From Pagrus major (lineage: Eukaryota; Chordata; Actinopteri; Spariformes; Sparidae): a stretch of 64,000 nucleotides of DNA. The position numbers were made by a program, and so were the translations under genes. The notes below the pieces were generated by a model. The model was not told the origin of the DNA. It ran no database searches and was given only the letters and a program-made list of their open reading frames with translations. Positions 9,599-20,500 of this stretch are shown here, piece after piece (within the stretch, counting starts at the first letter, position 1; each line of letters begins with the position of its first letter). The stretch lies in the NCBI RefSeq assembly GCF_040436345.1, contig NC_133238.1, forward strand, positions 5,768,150-5,832,149, in the 5' to 3' direction.

Positions 9599-10927
9599 AT
9601 GTCGGCTGCCCGTGCCGGCATGCGGAGGCACCACAGTGTGCGTTTTACTTTCTTAGAAAGAGATGGAAAGCTCCTGGAGATGTCCAGATTGGACTTCTCC
9701 AGGAAGCTAATCCAAAAGGCCCTTGGCTTTTCCCCACAGCAATTGAACTGCGTATTGTCTCTTCCCTTCAACAAAGGTTTTGATATTAGTTTTGTTACCG
9801 CTGCAGTGCTACAAGAATTTTGGCAACGCTTTGAAAAGGTTAAGACCCAGTTTTCAGCATTCAACGTGGAGAAACTGACTGACAACTCTCTGAAAGTGGT
9901 TATTGTTAGGATGTTCAATGAAATGGTGAATGCTGAAGATATATGTATGTGGCTGGGTAGATACTGCACTGTGAAGGGCCAGGCTACCAAGGTGAGGGAT
10001 GAAGATGGCATCTGGAACTGTGCCTGGAGGGTCCCCATTCAACAATGGCAGGACCCCCAGGGGTACCAGGGCCTGAGGCATCTCCCATCCATGGTAGTTC
10101 TTGGTGAGAACAGGGGCTACATTCACTACCAGGGCATGCCCAAGCTCTGCCGCAAGTGTGGTGAGCATGGACACCTGGCAGAGGCTTGCCAAAACATTGT
10201 TTGCGGTAAATGCAGAGAAATTGGGCACTCCTTTGAGGAGTGTCCCAATGGCAGAAAGTGCAATCTCTGTGGAGAGACAAATCACCTCTTCAGAGATTGC
10301 CCATTGTCATTTGCCAACAAACTGAAAGCCCAAAGAAAACAAGACTCGGAAATTGAAAAAGAAAAAATATTAAAGGAAAATGGCCGAAATGTAACTGTCG
10401 AAGTGCTAATTGAAGAGGAGGGGCTGGGAAATTCAAATCTCCCGCCAAAATCTGTGGTTGGAGGAGAGGAGCCCGGTGAGGTGGGACAAGGGGAGGGGCC
10501 TGGCTTTAACCCAGCAGAGGGTGCTGCTGAGGGAGATGGGGAAAGCCAGGCAGCAGGTGGAGCTGGACAAGATGGCTCGACAGGCACTGACTCAGCCAAT
10601 AGCCTCATTACAGTCGGGGAGGAACAGGAGGAAGGAGAGTCCAGTGACACCTCCCTCCCCAATACCCAGCCCAACCTCAAGAGAACTGCATCTGAACTGT
10701 CCAGCTCTGAGGCTGATGCAGCCTCAGAGAAGAAGGGAAGGGCTGAGCTTGACTCATACAGTTCCCCTGTGGAGCAGCTCAGAGCCTTCCCTTCCAGTTC
10801 ACCCAATCAGTGCTCATTTCTTAATATAGCACTACAGTCAACTCCATTGGAAAAGCGTGCCGACATTGCTTTCCGGAGGAAAGAGTCTCAGGCCTCACCC
10901 CCCAATTGCATGGGGATAGTGAAATGA
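9599..10927 (+). CDS. Keno ORF1, CCHC gag-like RNA-binding protein (copy 1)
   Basis: A 442-residue protein expected to coat the element RNA in the retrotransposition RNP. Three zinc knuckles lie at about residues 184-234 ([42 protein letters not shown]). The N-terminal ~180 residues are globular and W/F rich, and the C-terminal half is acidic and low-complexity (G/E/S-rich). I chose the ATG at 9,599, because the open frame just upstream has only a GTG at 9,584. ORF2 follows 67 nt after the TGA in another frame, so it is probably translated by reinitiation or an unconventional mechanism as in other L1-group elements. It looks intact. Confidence 0.92.
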   Translation: MSAARAGMRRHHSVRFTFLERDGKLLEMSRLDFSRKLIQKALGFSPQQLNCVLSLPFNKGFDISFVTAAVLQEFWQRFEKVKTQFSAFNVEKLTDNSLKVVIVRMFNEMVNAEDICMWLGRYCTVKGQATKVRDEDGIWNCAWRVPIQQWQDPQGYQGLRHLPSMVVLGENRGYIHYQGMPKLCRKCGEHGHLAEACQNIVCGKCREIGHSFEECPNGRKCNLCGETNHLFRDCPLSFANKLKAQRKQDSEIEKEKILKENGRNVTVEVLIEEEGLGNSNLPPKSVVGGEEPGEVGQGEGPGFNPAEGAAEGDGESQAAGGAGQDGSTGTDSANSLITVGEEQEEGESSDTSLPNTQPNLKRTASELSSSEADAASEKKGRAELDSYSSPVEQLRAFPSSSPNQCSFLNIALQSTPLEKRADIAFRRKESQASPPNCMGIVK

Positions 10928-10993
10928 GATCCTTTTACATTACTGAAAGTCTGGAAGTTTTAACAGTAGTCTTTTCATTTTTTATTCCTTAAA

Positions 10994-13900
10994 ATGTCAT
11001 ACCTGTTGTTTTTAACAATCATACTCATGACCCTCAACATTTCCACCCTCAATGTGAGAAGTGTGAGGTCGGGAGTTAGAGCCCAGACTGTTTTATCCTA
11101 CCTAAATTCTTTTACGTCAGATGTGTTTTTATTACAGGAGTGCAATCTGCCCTTTTTAACAACCTACAGGAAATGGGAGGAGAAATGGCCACTCGGTCAA
11201 TCCATGTGGAGTGGATCAAACCACAACAAGTCCGATGGAGTGGCCATTTTAATTAAAAACCCCTTGGTAGTGGTGAGGGGCAGCACTGTGGTGAGAGACG
11301 GACGGGCAGTTTTAGCACACTTGACATACATGGGGCAGGATTTTAACCTACTCAACGTATACGGTTTTAACGACAAAAATGACAGGTATGACCTTTTAGA
11401 AGAACTGCAGTCCCACATGCTAGGTAGGGTGCCTTTAGTGGTAGGAGGGGATTTTAATTGTGTTTTATCCAGAACAGATAGACGGGGAGCAGGGGAAGAT
11501 TTTAAAGTAGATAAAACATCGGTTTTACTGCAAGACATCTGCAAGGATTTTAAGTTACAAGACTGTTTTAAATCCATGCATCCTAGAGAGGAGGGCTTCA
11601 CCTGGTTCAGTGGTGATGGCACCAAAGCCTCTCGCATTGACTACGTTTTTACACGGGACTGCCCACCAACTGATGCTAGATTGACCCCTGTTTTCTTTTC
11701 TGATCACGCAATGCTGTCATGCACCCTGACACTCTCTTCTGGTGTGACTGTAGGAAGTGGTCTGTGGAAGCTCAACTGCTCCCTGTTAGAGGACAGGGAG
11801 ATAGTTGGACAATACAGGGAGCAGTATAGCCAATGGCAGACCCTTCAAGACTTTTACGATTCACGTGCACACTGGTGGGAGTGGGTGAAGACAAAGACTA
11901 AGACTTTTTTTAGACAGGCAGGGAGAAAGAAAAAAGATAAGGAAAAAAGATGCATGTTGGGACTGCAGAAAAGACTACAGAGATATTTTAAACTTGTGAA
12001 CCAAGGATTTGATTTTAATGAAGACATTTTAGAAGTCAAAAAGCAAATGTCAAAATTAGCCGAAATAAAGAGTCAGGGTATCATTTTAAGAAGCAAAGAG
12101 AGAGAAAGAGAAGAAGGAGAAAAATGCACACGATACTTTTTTAAGAAGATAGCTAGCAGAAGTGGGGTTTTAACAAAGCTTAAAAAAGAAGACGGGTTTT
12201 TAACTGCTAACACAAACGAACTAATTGAAACAGTGGAACTCTTTTACAATAAATTATATGAAAAAAAAGACATAGAGACAGACATTACAGAACAGGTTTT
12301 AGAATACACTGATAGGACGGTGGAGGAAAATGTGCTTTTAACCCAGGATTTTACCCTTTTAGAGTTAGGTAAATGTTTAAAAAATTTTAAGAAGGGGAAG
12401 TCCCCAGGACAAGATGGACTTCCCCTGGAATTTTATCTGACCTTTTGGGATATCCTTGCACATGACCTACTTACTGTTTTTAATGACTTTGAACGACTAG
12501 ACCTGTTACCTGAGAGCTTTAGAGTAGGGATAGTTACGTTAATCCACAAAAAAGAGGACCAGACTGACCTGAAAAACTGGAGACCAATAACGCTTTTAAA
12601 CTTTGACTGCAAACTTTTTAGCAAACTTTTATCAACACGTTTATCTTTGGTTTTAGGGGAGGTGATCCACCCGGATCAAGCCTGTGCCATCCCGGGGAGG
12701 AAGATCACCGACAGCCTCGTACTGATCAGAGACACCATCTGTTACGCGAGAGACAGAGACATTCGGCTTGTATTGCTAAATTTAGACTTTGAAAAAGCCT
12801 TCGATCGGGTCTCGCACCAGTACCTATTTCAGGTACTGCAAAAAATGGGGTTTCCTGAGAGGGTCATAGCGTGGGTGGGATTGCTCTACCGGGGAATCAA
12901 CAGCAAAATCCTTGTAAACGGGCAACTTACCAAAGCAGTGAATATATGCTGCGGTGTCCGTCAGGGTTGTCCGTTATCTGCCCTCCTTTACGTTATATGT
13001 GTGGAACCATTGGCACAGATCTTGAGAAGGGACAAATGGATCAATGGGGTGTCAATTCCGGGGAGTGGGGGCTTGGTCACAAAATGTCTTTTATACATGG
13101 ATGATGTCAACGTTTTATGTACAGACCTTTTAGCTGTAAACAGGACCATGGACTTGACGGACTGGTACGGACGGGCCTCTGGAGCCAGACTTAACCGCGA
13201 CAAGACCCAAGCCCAATTTTACGGACCATGGACAGTGACCGAGACCACAGGACTCCCTCTGACTGTGACCCTGACTGACATGAAAATACTCGGGGTAAAA
13301 TTTGACGGGGAAGGGGGTGGGAGGAGCAATTGGCTTGACGCGATAGGGAAAGTTAGAAAGAGACTGGGATACTGGAGACTAAGGGGACTGACAATGGAAG
13401 GCAAGGTTTTAATCATAAAAGCTGTGATTTTACCCTTGTTTTTACTAATCAGTTCTGTTTTTATCCCGCCTCGTAGAGTGCTTTTAGATCTAGATCGAGC
13501 CATTTTTTACTTTCTGTGGGGGTCCAAGTGGGAGCGAGTCGGAAGAAAAGTCATGAAGATGCCAAAAACAAAAGGAGGGAAAGATGTTCCAGACCTCCAC
13601 TTGTTTTTAGGAAGCCAATACACCACACTGCACCTCAAATACGCCACATCCCCATCCAGAGATCACAAGACATCTGCCATGGCAAGATTCTGGATGGGGT
13701 CTTACCTCAGGACACTCATGTTTTTACCTGTTGATCTTAGAGCACCTGTGTCTTTTAAACTGCCCACGGCCTATGATTTTATACGCAAATTTTTAAAAGA
13801 TTTTAACTTGGAACAGGAGGAGCTGTCACTTTTAACCAACCACCGCTCTCTTCTCTCTCTTGTACAGGAGCGGGAGCCAGTGAGTCCGGTGCGTGGGCTC

Positions 13901-14395
13901 GCAATCGGCGAGCCCTCAAGTGTTTGGCACAATGTCAACCATCCTGCTCTCCCAAACAGACTACGGGATCTCTCCTGGATGGTAGCTCATGAGGTCCTCC
14001 CGGTCAGGTCCGTGATGCACTCCCGGGGCATGTCACCATCCGCCATCTGCCCCCGACCGGGTTGTGGCGCGCCCGAGTCGGCGAGGCACTTGTTCTGGGA
14101 GTGCAGCGCTGCCATTGACCTGTGGGCAATGGCCGGCTCCCAGCAATTCCCGTACTTGCCAGCAGGGGAGGTCCTAGATGCACAACAAGTGCTCTACGGG
14201 GTGAGCCAGAAGAAAAGGACAACAGAGGAATTCTCCAAGCTCTGGCTCACCCTGGCCGCCATGAAAGACGCTATATGGACCTCCAGAAACCTGCTGGCGA
14301 GAAAGCGCATGCAGATCCCCCCCGTGGCTACGATCCAAATGGCCGCAGCGACGGTCCAGGCAGCCGTCGCTGCTGGCGGCAGGCCTAGGACGTAG
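10994..14395 (+). CDS. Keno ORF2, APE endonuclease / reverse transcriptase (copy 1)
   Basis: A 1,133-residue protein that nicks the U2 target and primes reverse transcription of the element RNA. The N-terminal APE-type nuclease shows LLQEC (E49), GGDFN (D153), SRIDYVF and FFSDH (S236-H238). The RT domain shows SPGQDGLP, NWRPITLLN, LNLDFEKAFD (D598), GVRQGCPLS and LLYMDDVN (Y701-D704; the catalytic box is YMDD). A C-terminal CCHC-like motif (CPRPGCGAPESARHLFWEC) lies near residue 1,040. There is no RNase H or integrase. No internal stops are present, so it is potentially active. Met12 (MTLNISTLNVRS) is an alternative start. Confidence 0.94.
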   Translation: MSYLLFLTIILMTLNISTLNVRSVRSGVRAQTVLSYLNSFTSDVFLLQECNLPFLTTYRKWEEKWPLGQSMWSGSNHNKSDGVAILIKNPLVVVRGSTVVRDGRAVLAHLTYMGQDFNLLNVYGFNDKNDRYDLLEELQSHMLGRVPLVVGGDFNCVLSRTDRRGAGEDFKVDKTSVLLQDICKDFKLQDCFKSMHPREEGFTWFSGDGTKASRIDYVFTRDCPPTDARLTPVFFSDHAMLSCTLTLSSGVTVGSGLWKLNCSLLEDREIVGQYREQYSQWQTLQDFYDSRAHWWEWVKTKTKTFFRQAGRKKKDKEKRCMLGLQKRLQRYFKLVNQGFDFNEDILEVKKQMSKLAEIKSQGIILRSKEREREEGEKCTRYFFKKIASRSGVLTKLKKEDGFLTANTNELIETVELFYNKLYEKKDIETDITEQVLEYTDRTVEENVLLTQDFTLLELGKCLKNFKKGKSPGQDGLPLEFYLTFWDILAHDLLTVFNDFERLDLLPESFRVGIVTLIHKKEDQTDLKNWRPITLLNFDCKLFSKLLSTRLSLVLGEVIHPDQACAIPGRKITDSLVLIRDTICYARDRDIRLVLLNLDFEKAFDRVSHQYLFQVLQKMGFPERVIAWVGLLYRGINSKILVNGQLTKAVNICCGVRQGCPLSALLYVICVEPLAQILRRDKWINGVSIPGSGGLVTKCLLYMDDVNVLCTDLLAVNRTMDLTDWYGRASGARLNRDKTQAQFYGPWTVTETTGLPLTVTLTDMKILGVKFDGEGGGRSNWLDAIGKVRKRLGYWRLRGLTMEGKVLIIKAVILPLFLLISSVFIPPRRVLLDLDRAIFYFLWGSKWERVGRKVMKMPKTKGGKDVPDLHLFLGSQYTTLHLKYATSPSRDHKTSAMARFWMGSYLRTLMFLPVDLRAPVSFKLPTAYDFIRKFLKDFNLEQEELSLLTNHRSLLSLVQEREPVSPVRGLAIGEPSSVWHNVNHPALPNRLRDLSWMVAHEVLPVRSVMHSRGMSPSAICPRPGCGAPESARHLFWECSAAIDLWAMAGSQQFPYLPAGEVLDAQQVLYGVSQKKRTTEEFSKLWLTLAAMKDAIWTSRNLLARKRMQIPPVATIQMAAATVQAAVAAGGRPRT

Positions 14396-14976
14396 CCACA
14401 TGAAGCATCACCTCTGCGCTCATTCGGAGGTGGGAGCCGGAGCCACACACAAAGGTCAAGGCAGCAGCGGCCTGATCCTCCGGGTGTGGCAGGTGGGAAG
14501 GAGCAAGAGGTTGAGGGCCTCCTCTGAGCATCACCAGCAGGGCCCCAGGGGTCTGATGGGAGAGTGGGATGAGTTCCCCATGATAGGGACTCACCCCGCT
14601 CCTGCATAACAAAGACTTGAGAGCTTTTAAATGCCCTCTCTTTTTAAAAAGACACACTGATATACTATACACTTACACTGATTCACAGAACGGACTTTTA
14701 ATGCCACAAAAGAGCACTTTTTTTAACATGTCTTGTGTATTTTAAAGCAACAATTGTGTTTTTTTTTAATCTGTAAACACCTTTTATTGGATCTGATGGT
14801 GTTTTTTATGGTGGATGGTTTTACAGATTTAACTACTGTATTGTTGCGAATGACATGTTGTTTTTAATTGTTTTTTTTTTTTAAGTGCTGTAAGATCAAA
14901 TTGTATTGTGGACTGTGATCTGAATGAGTGTGAAACAGAGAAAATTGTGTCAATAAACTTTTTTCAAAAGAAAAAA

Positions 14977-15126
14977 TCTGTTCCTATCAGTTTAATATCT
15001 GATATGTCCTCTATATGGGGACAACATATTAAATGGATTTTTAGCCTCGGGAGCTGAAACAGGGGCTTGCTCCGTTCACTCCACGCATCGACCCGGTATT
15101 GCAGCGCCGCCGGGAACGGTGCACCC
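14977..15126 (+). pseudogene. U2 snRNA 3' portion (nt 39-188) after Keno copy 1
   Basis: U2 resumes at nt 39 after the A-rich Keno tail and runs to the normal 3' end. It carries a T to C change (TCTGTTCCTATCAG) not seen in other copies. Being promoterless and lacking nt 1-38, it is not functional. Confidence 0.92.
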
Positions 15127-15564
15127 CTCTCCTGCCTTGTTGAAAATCAATCAGTGTTGTAGACCAAAGGCCTTGACAAACTTGACATTGCGGCACAGAA
15201 TCGGCAGCAAGAAGAAGGCTGGCAAACCGCAGCGAGAGCTGCGCTTTGCATAGTCAGAAAAAGAGGCAAAACTGCCTCGCCGTGGCCGGTGCGCAATACC
15301 TGCTGAGTGTGCCCTGCATTTCCCCCCCGCGGTCCTCAACTGAAACAGAGAGTCTGGAAGCGCCCGAGTGTTTGTGACGTTTGGTGGCCTGCGCCCAACG
15401 AGCAGGCTTTTCTCTCTCCACAAACCGGTCGAGTAGAGCCTGGGATAATGTGGGGACGGGCGTGGCCAGGGATTTTGGTGCGCGATGAGCCAAGTGCGGC
15501 TCACCATGAGAAGAGTGCCTGGGACCACAGCTGTCTTGGCTGCTGTCGAGGAGAGGCGCTGTAC

Positions 15565-15683
15565 TTACTCGGGTTTCTCTTCATAACGCACAAGTCTTTC
15601 GCCTTTTACTAAAGACTTCCGTGGAGAGGAACACCAATGAGTTGAAGATATTTTTGGCAGGCTTTGCCGTTTGGCTGAGCCTC
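15565..15683 (+). ncRNA. U5 snRNA gene (unit 10)
   Basis: An intact consensus U5 gene with its own PSE, lying between two Keno insertions. U5 genes survive in units whose U2 gene is destroyed. Confidence 0.93.
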
Positions 15684-15856
15684 GTGCATGTGTGAAAATC
15701 AATAAAGCCGGCCTTAACCAGACTCGGGGCTAAGCCACGGAGTGCTTGGGAGGAGCCGCTAAGCACAAGCCACTCCGCCGCGCAATGCAAATGGCACACC
15801 GCGACGAGTGTGAAGCGTGCCAGGAGGTGGGCTCAGGCAGCAGACGACTGGGGCTC

Positions 15857-15881
15857 ATCGCTTCTCGGCCTTTTGGCTAAG
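15857..15881 (+). pseudogene. U2 snRNA 5' stub (nt 1-25) upstream of Keno copy 2
   Basis: Identical junction to 9,279-9,303: U2 nt 25 (GGCTAAG) joined to the Keno start ACAGCGATCACTCCC, with the U2 octamer and PSE intact upstream. Confidence 0.95.
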
Positions 15882-16179
15882 ACAGCGATCACTCCCTGCA
15901 AGCGGGATTATTTTCTCATTGTGGAAGTAATCCTTTGCGACTTGGGAGACATTGTTGTATTGCTTCTTTGCACATTTTTGTTTGTTATTATTGCACATTT
16001 GCACAGTGGTTTGTTGGAGACATCTAAGAGCCTGTCAAGGTAAGAAAGCTTTTAGTTTTTTTTTTGCTTTTTGCTGTCTTATTCTTGACTGGTTTTAGGT
16101 GTTTTTACAGCCTTTTTTTAGCTTGTATTTATTTAACTTATTGTATTTTATTCATCGTTGAAGTGTGGTGTCTCCAGCC

Positions 16180-17508
16180 ATGTCGGCTGCCCGTGCCGGC
16201 ATGCGGAGGCACCACAGTGTGCGTTTTACCTTTTTAGAAAGAGATGGAAAGCTCCTGGAGATGTCCAGATTGGACTTCTCCAGGAAGCTAATTCAAAAGG
16301 CCCTTGGCTTTTCCCCACAGCAATTGAACTGCGTACTGTCTCTTCCCTTCAACAAAGGTTTTGATATTAGTTTTGTTACCGCTGCAGTGCTACAAGAATT
16401 TTGGCAACGCTTTGAAAAGGTTAAGACCCAGTTTTCAGCATTCAACGTGGAGAAACTGACTGACAACTCTCTGAAAGTGGTTATTGTTAGGATGTTCAAT
16501 GAAATGGTGAATGCTGAAGATATATGCATGTGGCTGGGTAGATACTGCACTGTGAAGGGCCAGGCTACCAAGGTGAGGGATGAAGATGGCATCTGGAACT
16601 GTGCCTGGAGGGTCCCCATTCAACAATGGCAGGACCCCCAGGGGTACCAGGGCCTGAGGCATCTCCCATCCATGGTAGTTCTTGGTGAGAACAGGGGCTA
16701 CATTCACTACCAGGGCATGCCCAAGCTCTGCCGCAAGTGTGGTGAGCATGGACACCTGGCAGAGGCTTGCCAAAACATTGTTTGCGGTAAATGCAGAGAA
16801 ATTGGGCACTCCTTTGAGGAGTGTCCCAATGGCAGAAAGTGCAATCTCTGTGGAGAGACAAATCACCTCTTCAGAGATTGCCCAATGTCTTTTGCCAACA
16901 AACTGAAAGCCCAAAGAAAACAAGAATCGGAAATTGAAAAAGAAAAAATATTAAAGGAAAATGGCCGAAATGTAACTGTCGAAGTGCTAATTGAAGAGGA
17001 GGGGCTGGGAAATTCAAATCTCCCGCCAAAATCTGTGGTTGGAGGAGAGGAGCCCGGTGAGGCGGGACAAGGGGAGGGGCCTGGCTTTAACCCAGCAGAG
17101 GGTGCTGCTGAGGGAGATGGGGAAAGCCAGGCAGCAGGTGGAGCTGGACAAGATGGCTCGACAGGCACTGACTCAGCCAATAGCCTCATTACAGTCGGGG
17201 AGGAACAAGAGGAAGGAGAGTCCAGTGACACCTCCCTCCCCAATACCCAGCCCAACCTCAAGAGAACTGCATCTGAACTGTCCAGCTCTGAGGCTGATGC
17301 AGCCTCGGAGAAGAAGGGAAGGGCTGAGCTTGACTCATACAGTTCCCCTGTGGAGCAGCTCAGAGCCTTCCCTTCCAGTTCACCCGATCAGTGCTCATTT
17401 CTTAATATAGCACTACAGTCAACTCCATTGGAAAAGCGTGCCGACATGGCTTTCCGGAGGAAAGAGTCTCAGGCCTCACCCCCCGATTGCATGGGGATAG
17501 TGAAATGA
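16180..17508 (+). CDS. Keno ORF1, CCHC gag-like protein (copy 2)
   Basis: 442 residues, starting at the ATG at 16,180. It is about 98-99% identical to the copy 1 protein, with the three zinc knuckles unchanged. Differences include MSFANK for LSFANK after the knuckles, QESE for QDSE and AGQGEG for VGQGEG, all in the linker or acidic tail. It appears intact and functional. Confidence 0.92.
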   Translation: MSAARAGMRRHHSVRFTFLERDGKLLEMSRLDFSRKLIQKALGFSPQQLNCVLSLPFNKGFDISFVTAAVLQEFWQRFEKVKTQFSAFNVEKLTDNSLKVVIVRMFNEMVNAEDICMWLGRYCTVKGQATKVRDEDGIWNCAWRVPIQQWQDPQGYQGLRHLPSMVVLGENRGYIHYQGMPKLCRKCGEHGHLAEACQNIVCGKCREIGHSFEECPNGRKCNLCGETNHLFRDCPMSFANKLKAQRKQESEIEKEKILKENGRNVTVEVLIEEEGLGNSNLPPKSVVGGEEPGEAGQGEGPGFNPAEGAAEGDGESQAAGGAGQDGSTGTDSANSLITVGEEQEEGESSDTSLPNTQPNLKRTASELSSSEADAASEKKGRAELDSYSSPVEQLRAFPSSSPDQCSFLNIALQSTPLEKRADMAFRRKESQASPPDCMGIVK

Positions 17509-17575
17509 GATCCTTTTACATTCCTGAAAGTCTGGAAGTTTTAACAAGTAGTCTTTTAATTTTTTATTCCTTAAA

Positions 17576-20500
17576 ATGTCATACCTGTTGTTTTTACCAA
17601 TTATACTCATGACCCTCAACATTTCCACCCTCAATGTGAGAAGTGTGAGGTCGGGAGTTAGAGCCCAGACTGTTTTATCCTACCTAAATTCTTTTACGTC
17701 AGATGTGTTTTTATTACAGGAGTGCAATCTGCCCTTTTTAACAACCTACAGGAAATGGGAGGAGAAATGGCCACTCGGTCAATCCATGTGGAGTGGATCA
17801 AACCACAACAAGTCAGATGGAGTGGCCATTTTAATTAAAAACCCCTTGGTAGTGGTGAGGGGCAGCACTGTGGTGAGAGACGGACGGGCAGTTTTAGCAC
17901 ACTTGACATACATGGGGCAGGATTTTAACCTACTCAACGTATACGGTTTTAACGACAAAAATGACAGGTATGACCTTTTAGAAGAACTGCAGTCCCACAT
18001 GCTAGGTAGGGTGCCTTTAGTGGTAGGAGGGGATTTTAATTGTGTTTTATCCAGAACAGATAGACGGGGAGCAGGGGAAGATTTTAAAGTAGATAAAACA
18101 TCGGTTTTACTGCAAGACATCTGCAAGGATTTTAAGCTACAAGACTGTTTTAAATCCATGCATCCTAGAGAGGAGGGCTTCACCTGGTTCAGTGGTGACG
18201 GCACCAAAGCCTCTCGCATTGACTATGTTTTTACACGGGACTGCCCACCAACTGATGCTAGATTGACCCCCGTTTTCTTTTCTGATCACGCAATGCTGTC
18301 ATGCACCCTGACACTCTCTTCTGGTGTGACTGTAGGAAGTGGTCTGTGGAAGCTCAACTGCTCCCTGTTAGAGGACAGGGAGATAGTTGGACAATACAGG
18401 GAGCAGTATAGCCAATGGCAGACCCTTCAAGACTTTTACGATTCACGTGCACACTGGTGGGAGTGGGTGAAGACAAAGACTAAGGCTTTTTTTAGACAGG
18501 CAGGGAGAAAGAAAAAAGATAAGGAAAAAAGATGCATGTTGGGACTGCAGAAAAGACTACAGAGATATTTTAAACTTGTGAACCAAGGATTTGATTTTAA
18601 TGACGACATTTTAGAAGTCAAAAAACAAATGTCAAAATTAGCTGAAATAAAGAGTCAGGGTATCATTTTAAGAAGCAAAGAGAGAGAAAGAGAAGAAGGA
18701 GAAAAATGCACACGATACTTTTTTAAGAAGATAGCTAGCAGAAGTGGGGTTTTAACAAAGCTAAAAAAAGAAGACGGGTTTTTAACTGCTAACACAAACG
18801 AACTTATTGAAACAGTGGAACTCTTTTACAATAAATTATATGAAAAAAAAGACATAGAGACAGACATTACAGAACAGGTTTTAGAATACATTGATAGGAC
18901 GGTGGAGGAAAGTGTGCTTTTAACCCAGGATTTTACCCTTTTAGAGTTAGGTAAATGTTTAAAAAATTTTAAGAAGGGGAAGTCCCCAGGACAAGATGGA
19001 CTTCCCCTGGAATTTTATCTGACCTTTTGGGATATCCTTGCACATGACCTACTTACTGTTTTTAATGACTTTGAACGACTAGACCTGTTACCTGAGAGCT
19101 TTAGAGTAGGGATAGTGACATTAATCCACAAAAAAGAGGACCAGACTGACCTGAAAAACTGGAGACCAATAACGCTTTTAAACTTTGACTGCAAACTTTT
19201 TAGCAAACTTTTATCAACACGTTTATCTTTGGTTTTAGGGGAGGTGATCCACCCGGATCAAGCCTGTGCCATCCCGGGGAGGAAGATCACCGACAGCCTC
19301 GTACTGATCAGAGACACCATCTGTTACGCGAGAGACAGAGACATTCGGCTTGTATTGCTAAATTTAGACTTTGAAAAAGCCTTCGATCGGGTCTCGCACC
19401 AGTACCTATTTCAGGTACTGCAAAAAATGGGGTTTCCTGAGAGGGTCATAGCGTGGGTGGGATTGCTCTACCGGGGAATCAACAGCAAAATCCTTGTAAA
19501 TGGGCAACTTACCAAAGCAGTGAATATATGCTGCGGTGTCCGTCAGGGTTGTCCGTTATCTGCCCTCCTTTACGTTATATGTGTGGAACCATTGGCACAG
19601 ATCTTGAGAAGGGACAAATGGATCAATGGGGTGTCAATTCCGGGGAGTGGGGGCTTGGTCACAAAATGCCTTTTATACATGGATGATGTCAATGTTTTAT
19701 GTACAGACCTTTTAGCTGTAAACAGGACCATGGACTTGACGGACTGGTATGGACGGGCCTCTGGAGCCAGACTTAACCGCGACAAGACCCAAGCCCAATT
19801 TTACGGACCATGGACAGTGACCGAGACCACAGGACTCCCTCTGACTGTGACCCTGACTGACATGAAAATACTCGGGGTAAAATTTGACGGGGAAGGGGGT
19901 GGGAGGAGCAATTGGCTTGACGCGATAGGGAAAGTTAGAAAGAGACTGGGATACTGGAGACTAAGGGGACTGACAATGGAAGGCAAGGTTTTAGTCATAA
20001 AAGCTGTGATTTTACCCTTGTTTTTACTAATCAGTTCTGTTTTTATCCCGCCTCGTAGAGTGCTTTTAGATCTCGATCGAGCCATTTTTTACTTTCTGTG
20101 GGGGTCCAAGTGGGAGCGACTTAGAAGAAACGTCATGAAGATGCCAAAAACAAAAGGAGGGAAAGATGTTCCAGACCTCCACCTGTTTTTAGGAAGCCAA
20201 TACACCACACTGCACCTCAAATATGCCACATCCCCATCCAGAGATCACAAGACATCTGCCATGGCAAGATTCTGGATGGGGTCTTACCTCAGGACACTCA
20301 AGTTTTTACCTGTCGATCTTAGAGCACCTGTGTCTTTTAAACTGCCCACGGCCTATGATTTTATACGCAAATTTTTAAAAGATTTTAACTTGGAACAGGA
20401 GGAGCTGTCACTTTTAACCAACCACCGCTCTCTTCTCTCCCTTGTGCAGGAGCGGGAGCCAGTGAGTCCGGTGCGCGGGCTCGCAATCGGCGAGCCCTCA

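Larger units (their letters stand above)
9304..14976 (+). mobile_element. Full-length Keno LINE inserted in U2 (copy 1)
   Basis: This is a 5.67-kb non-LTR retrotransposon with a ~295-bp 5' UTR, gag-like ORF1, a 71-bp gap, endonuclease/RT ORF2, a ~580-bp 3' UTR and a CAATAAACTT...GAAAAAA tail. The exact U2 junctions on both sides, the Tx1/L1-type coding and the absence of LTRs identify it as the U2-specific Keno group (known in fish). Both ORFs are open. It is almost identical to copy 3 and a few percent or less different from copy 2, so it is recent. Confidence 0.93.
14977..15881 (+). repeat. Isolated U2-U5 array unit (unit 10) between two Keno copies
   Basis: A single array unit with a 3' U2 half, spacer, complete U5 and U2 promoter, ending in the 25-nt U2 stub of the next Keno. 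It shares GCCGTGGCC and GAGTGCTTGGG with unit 9 (8,361-9,278), which marks the two as sister units. Confidence 0.93.
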
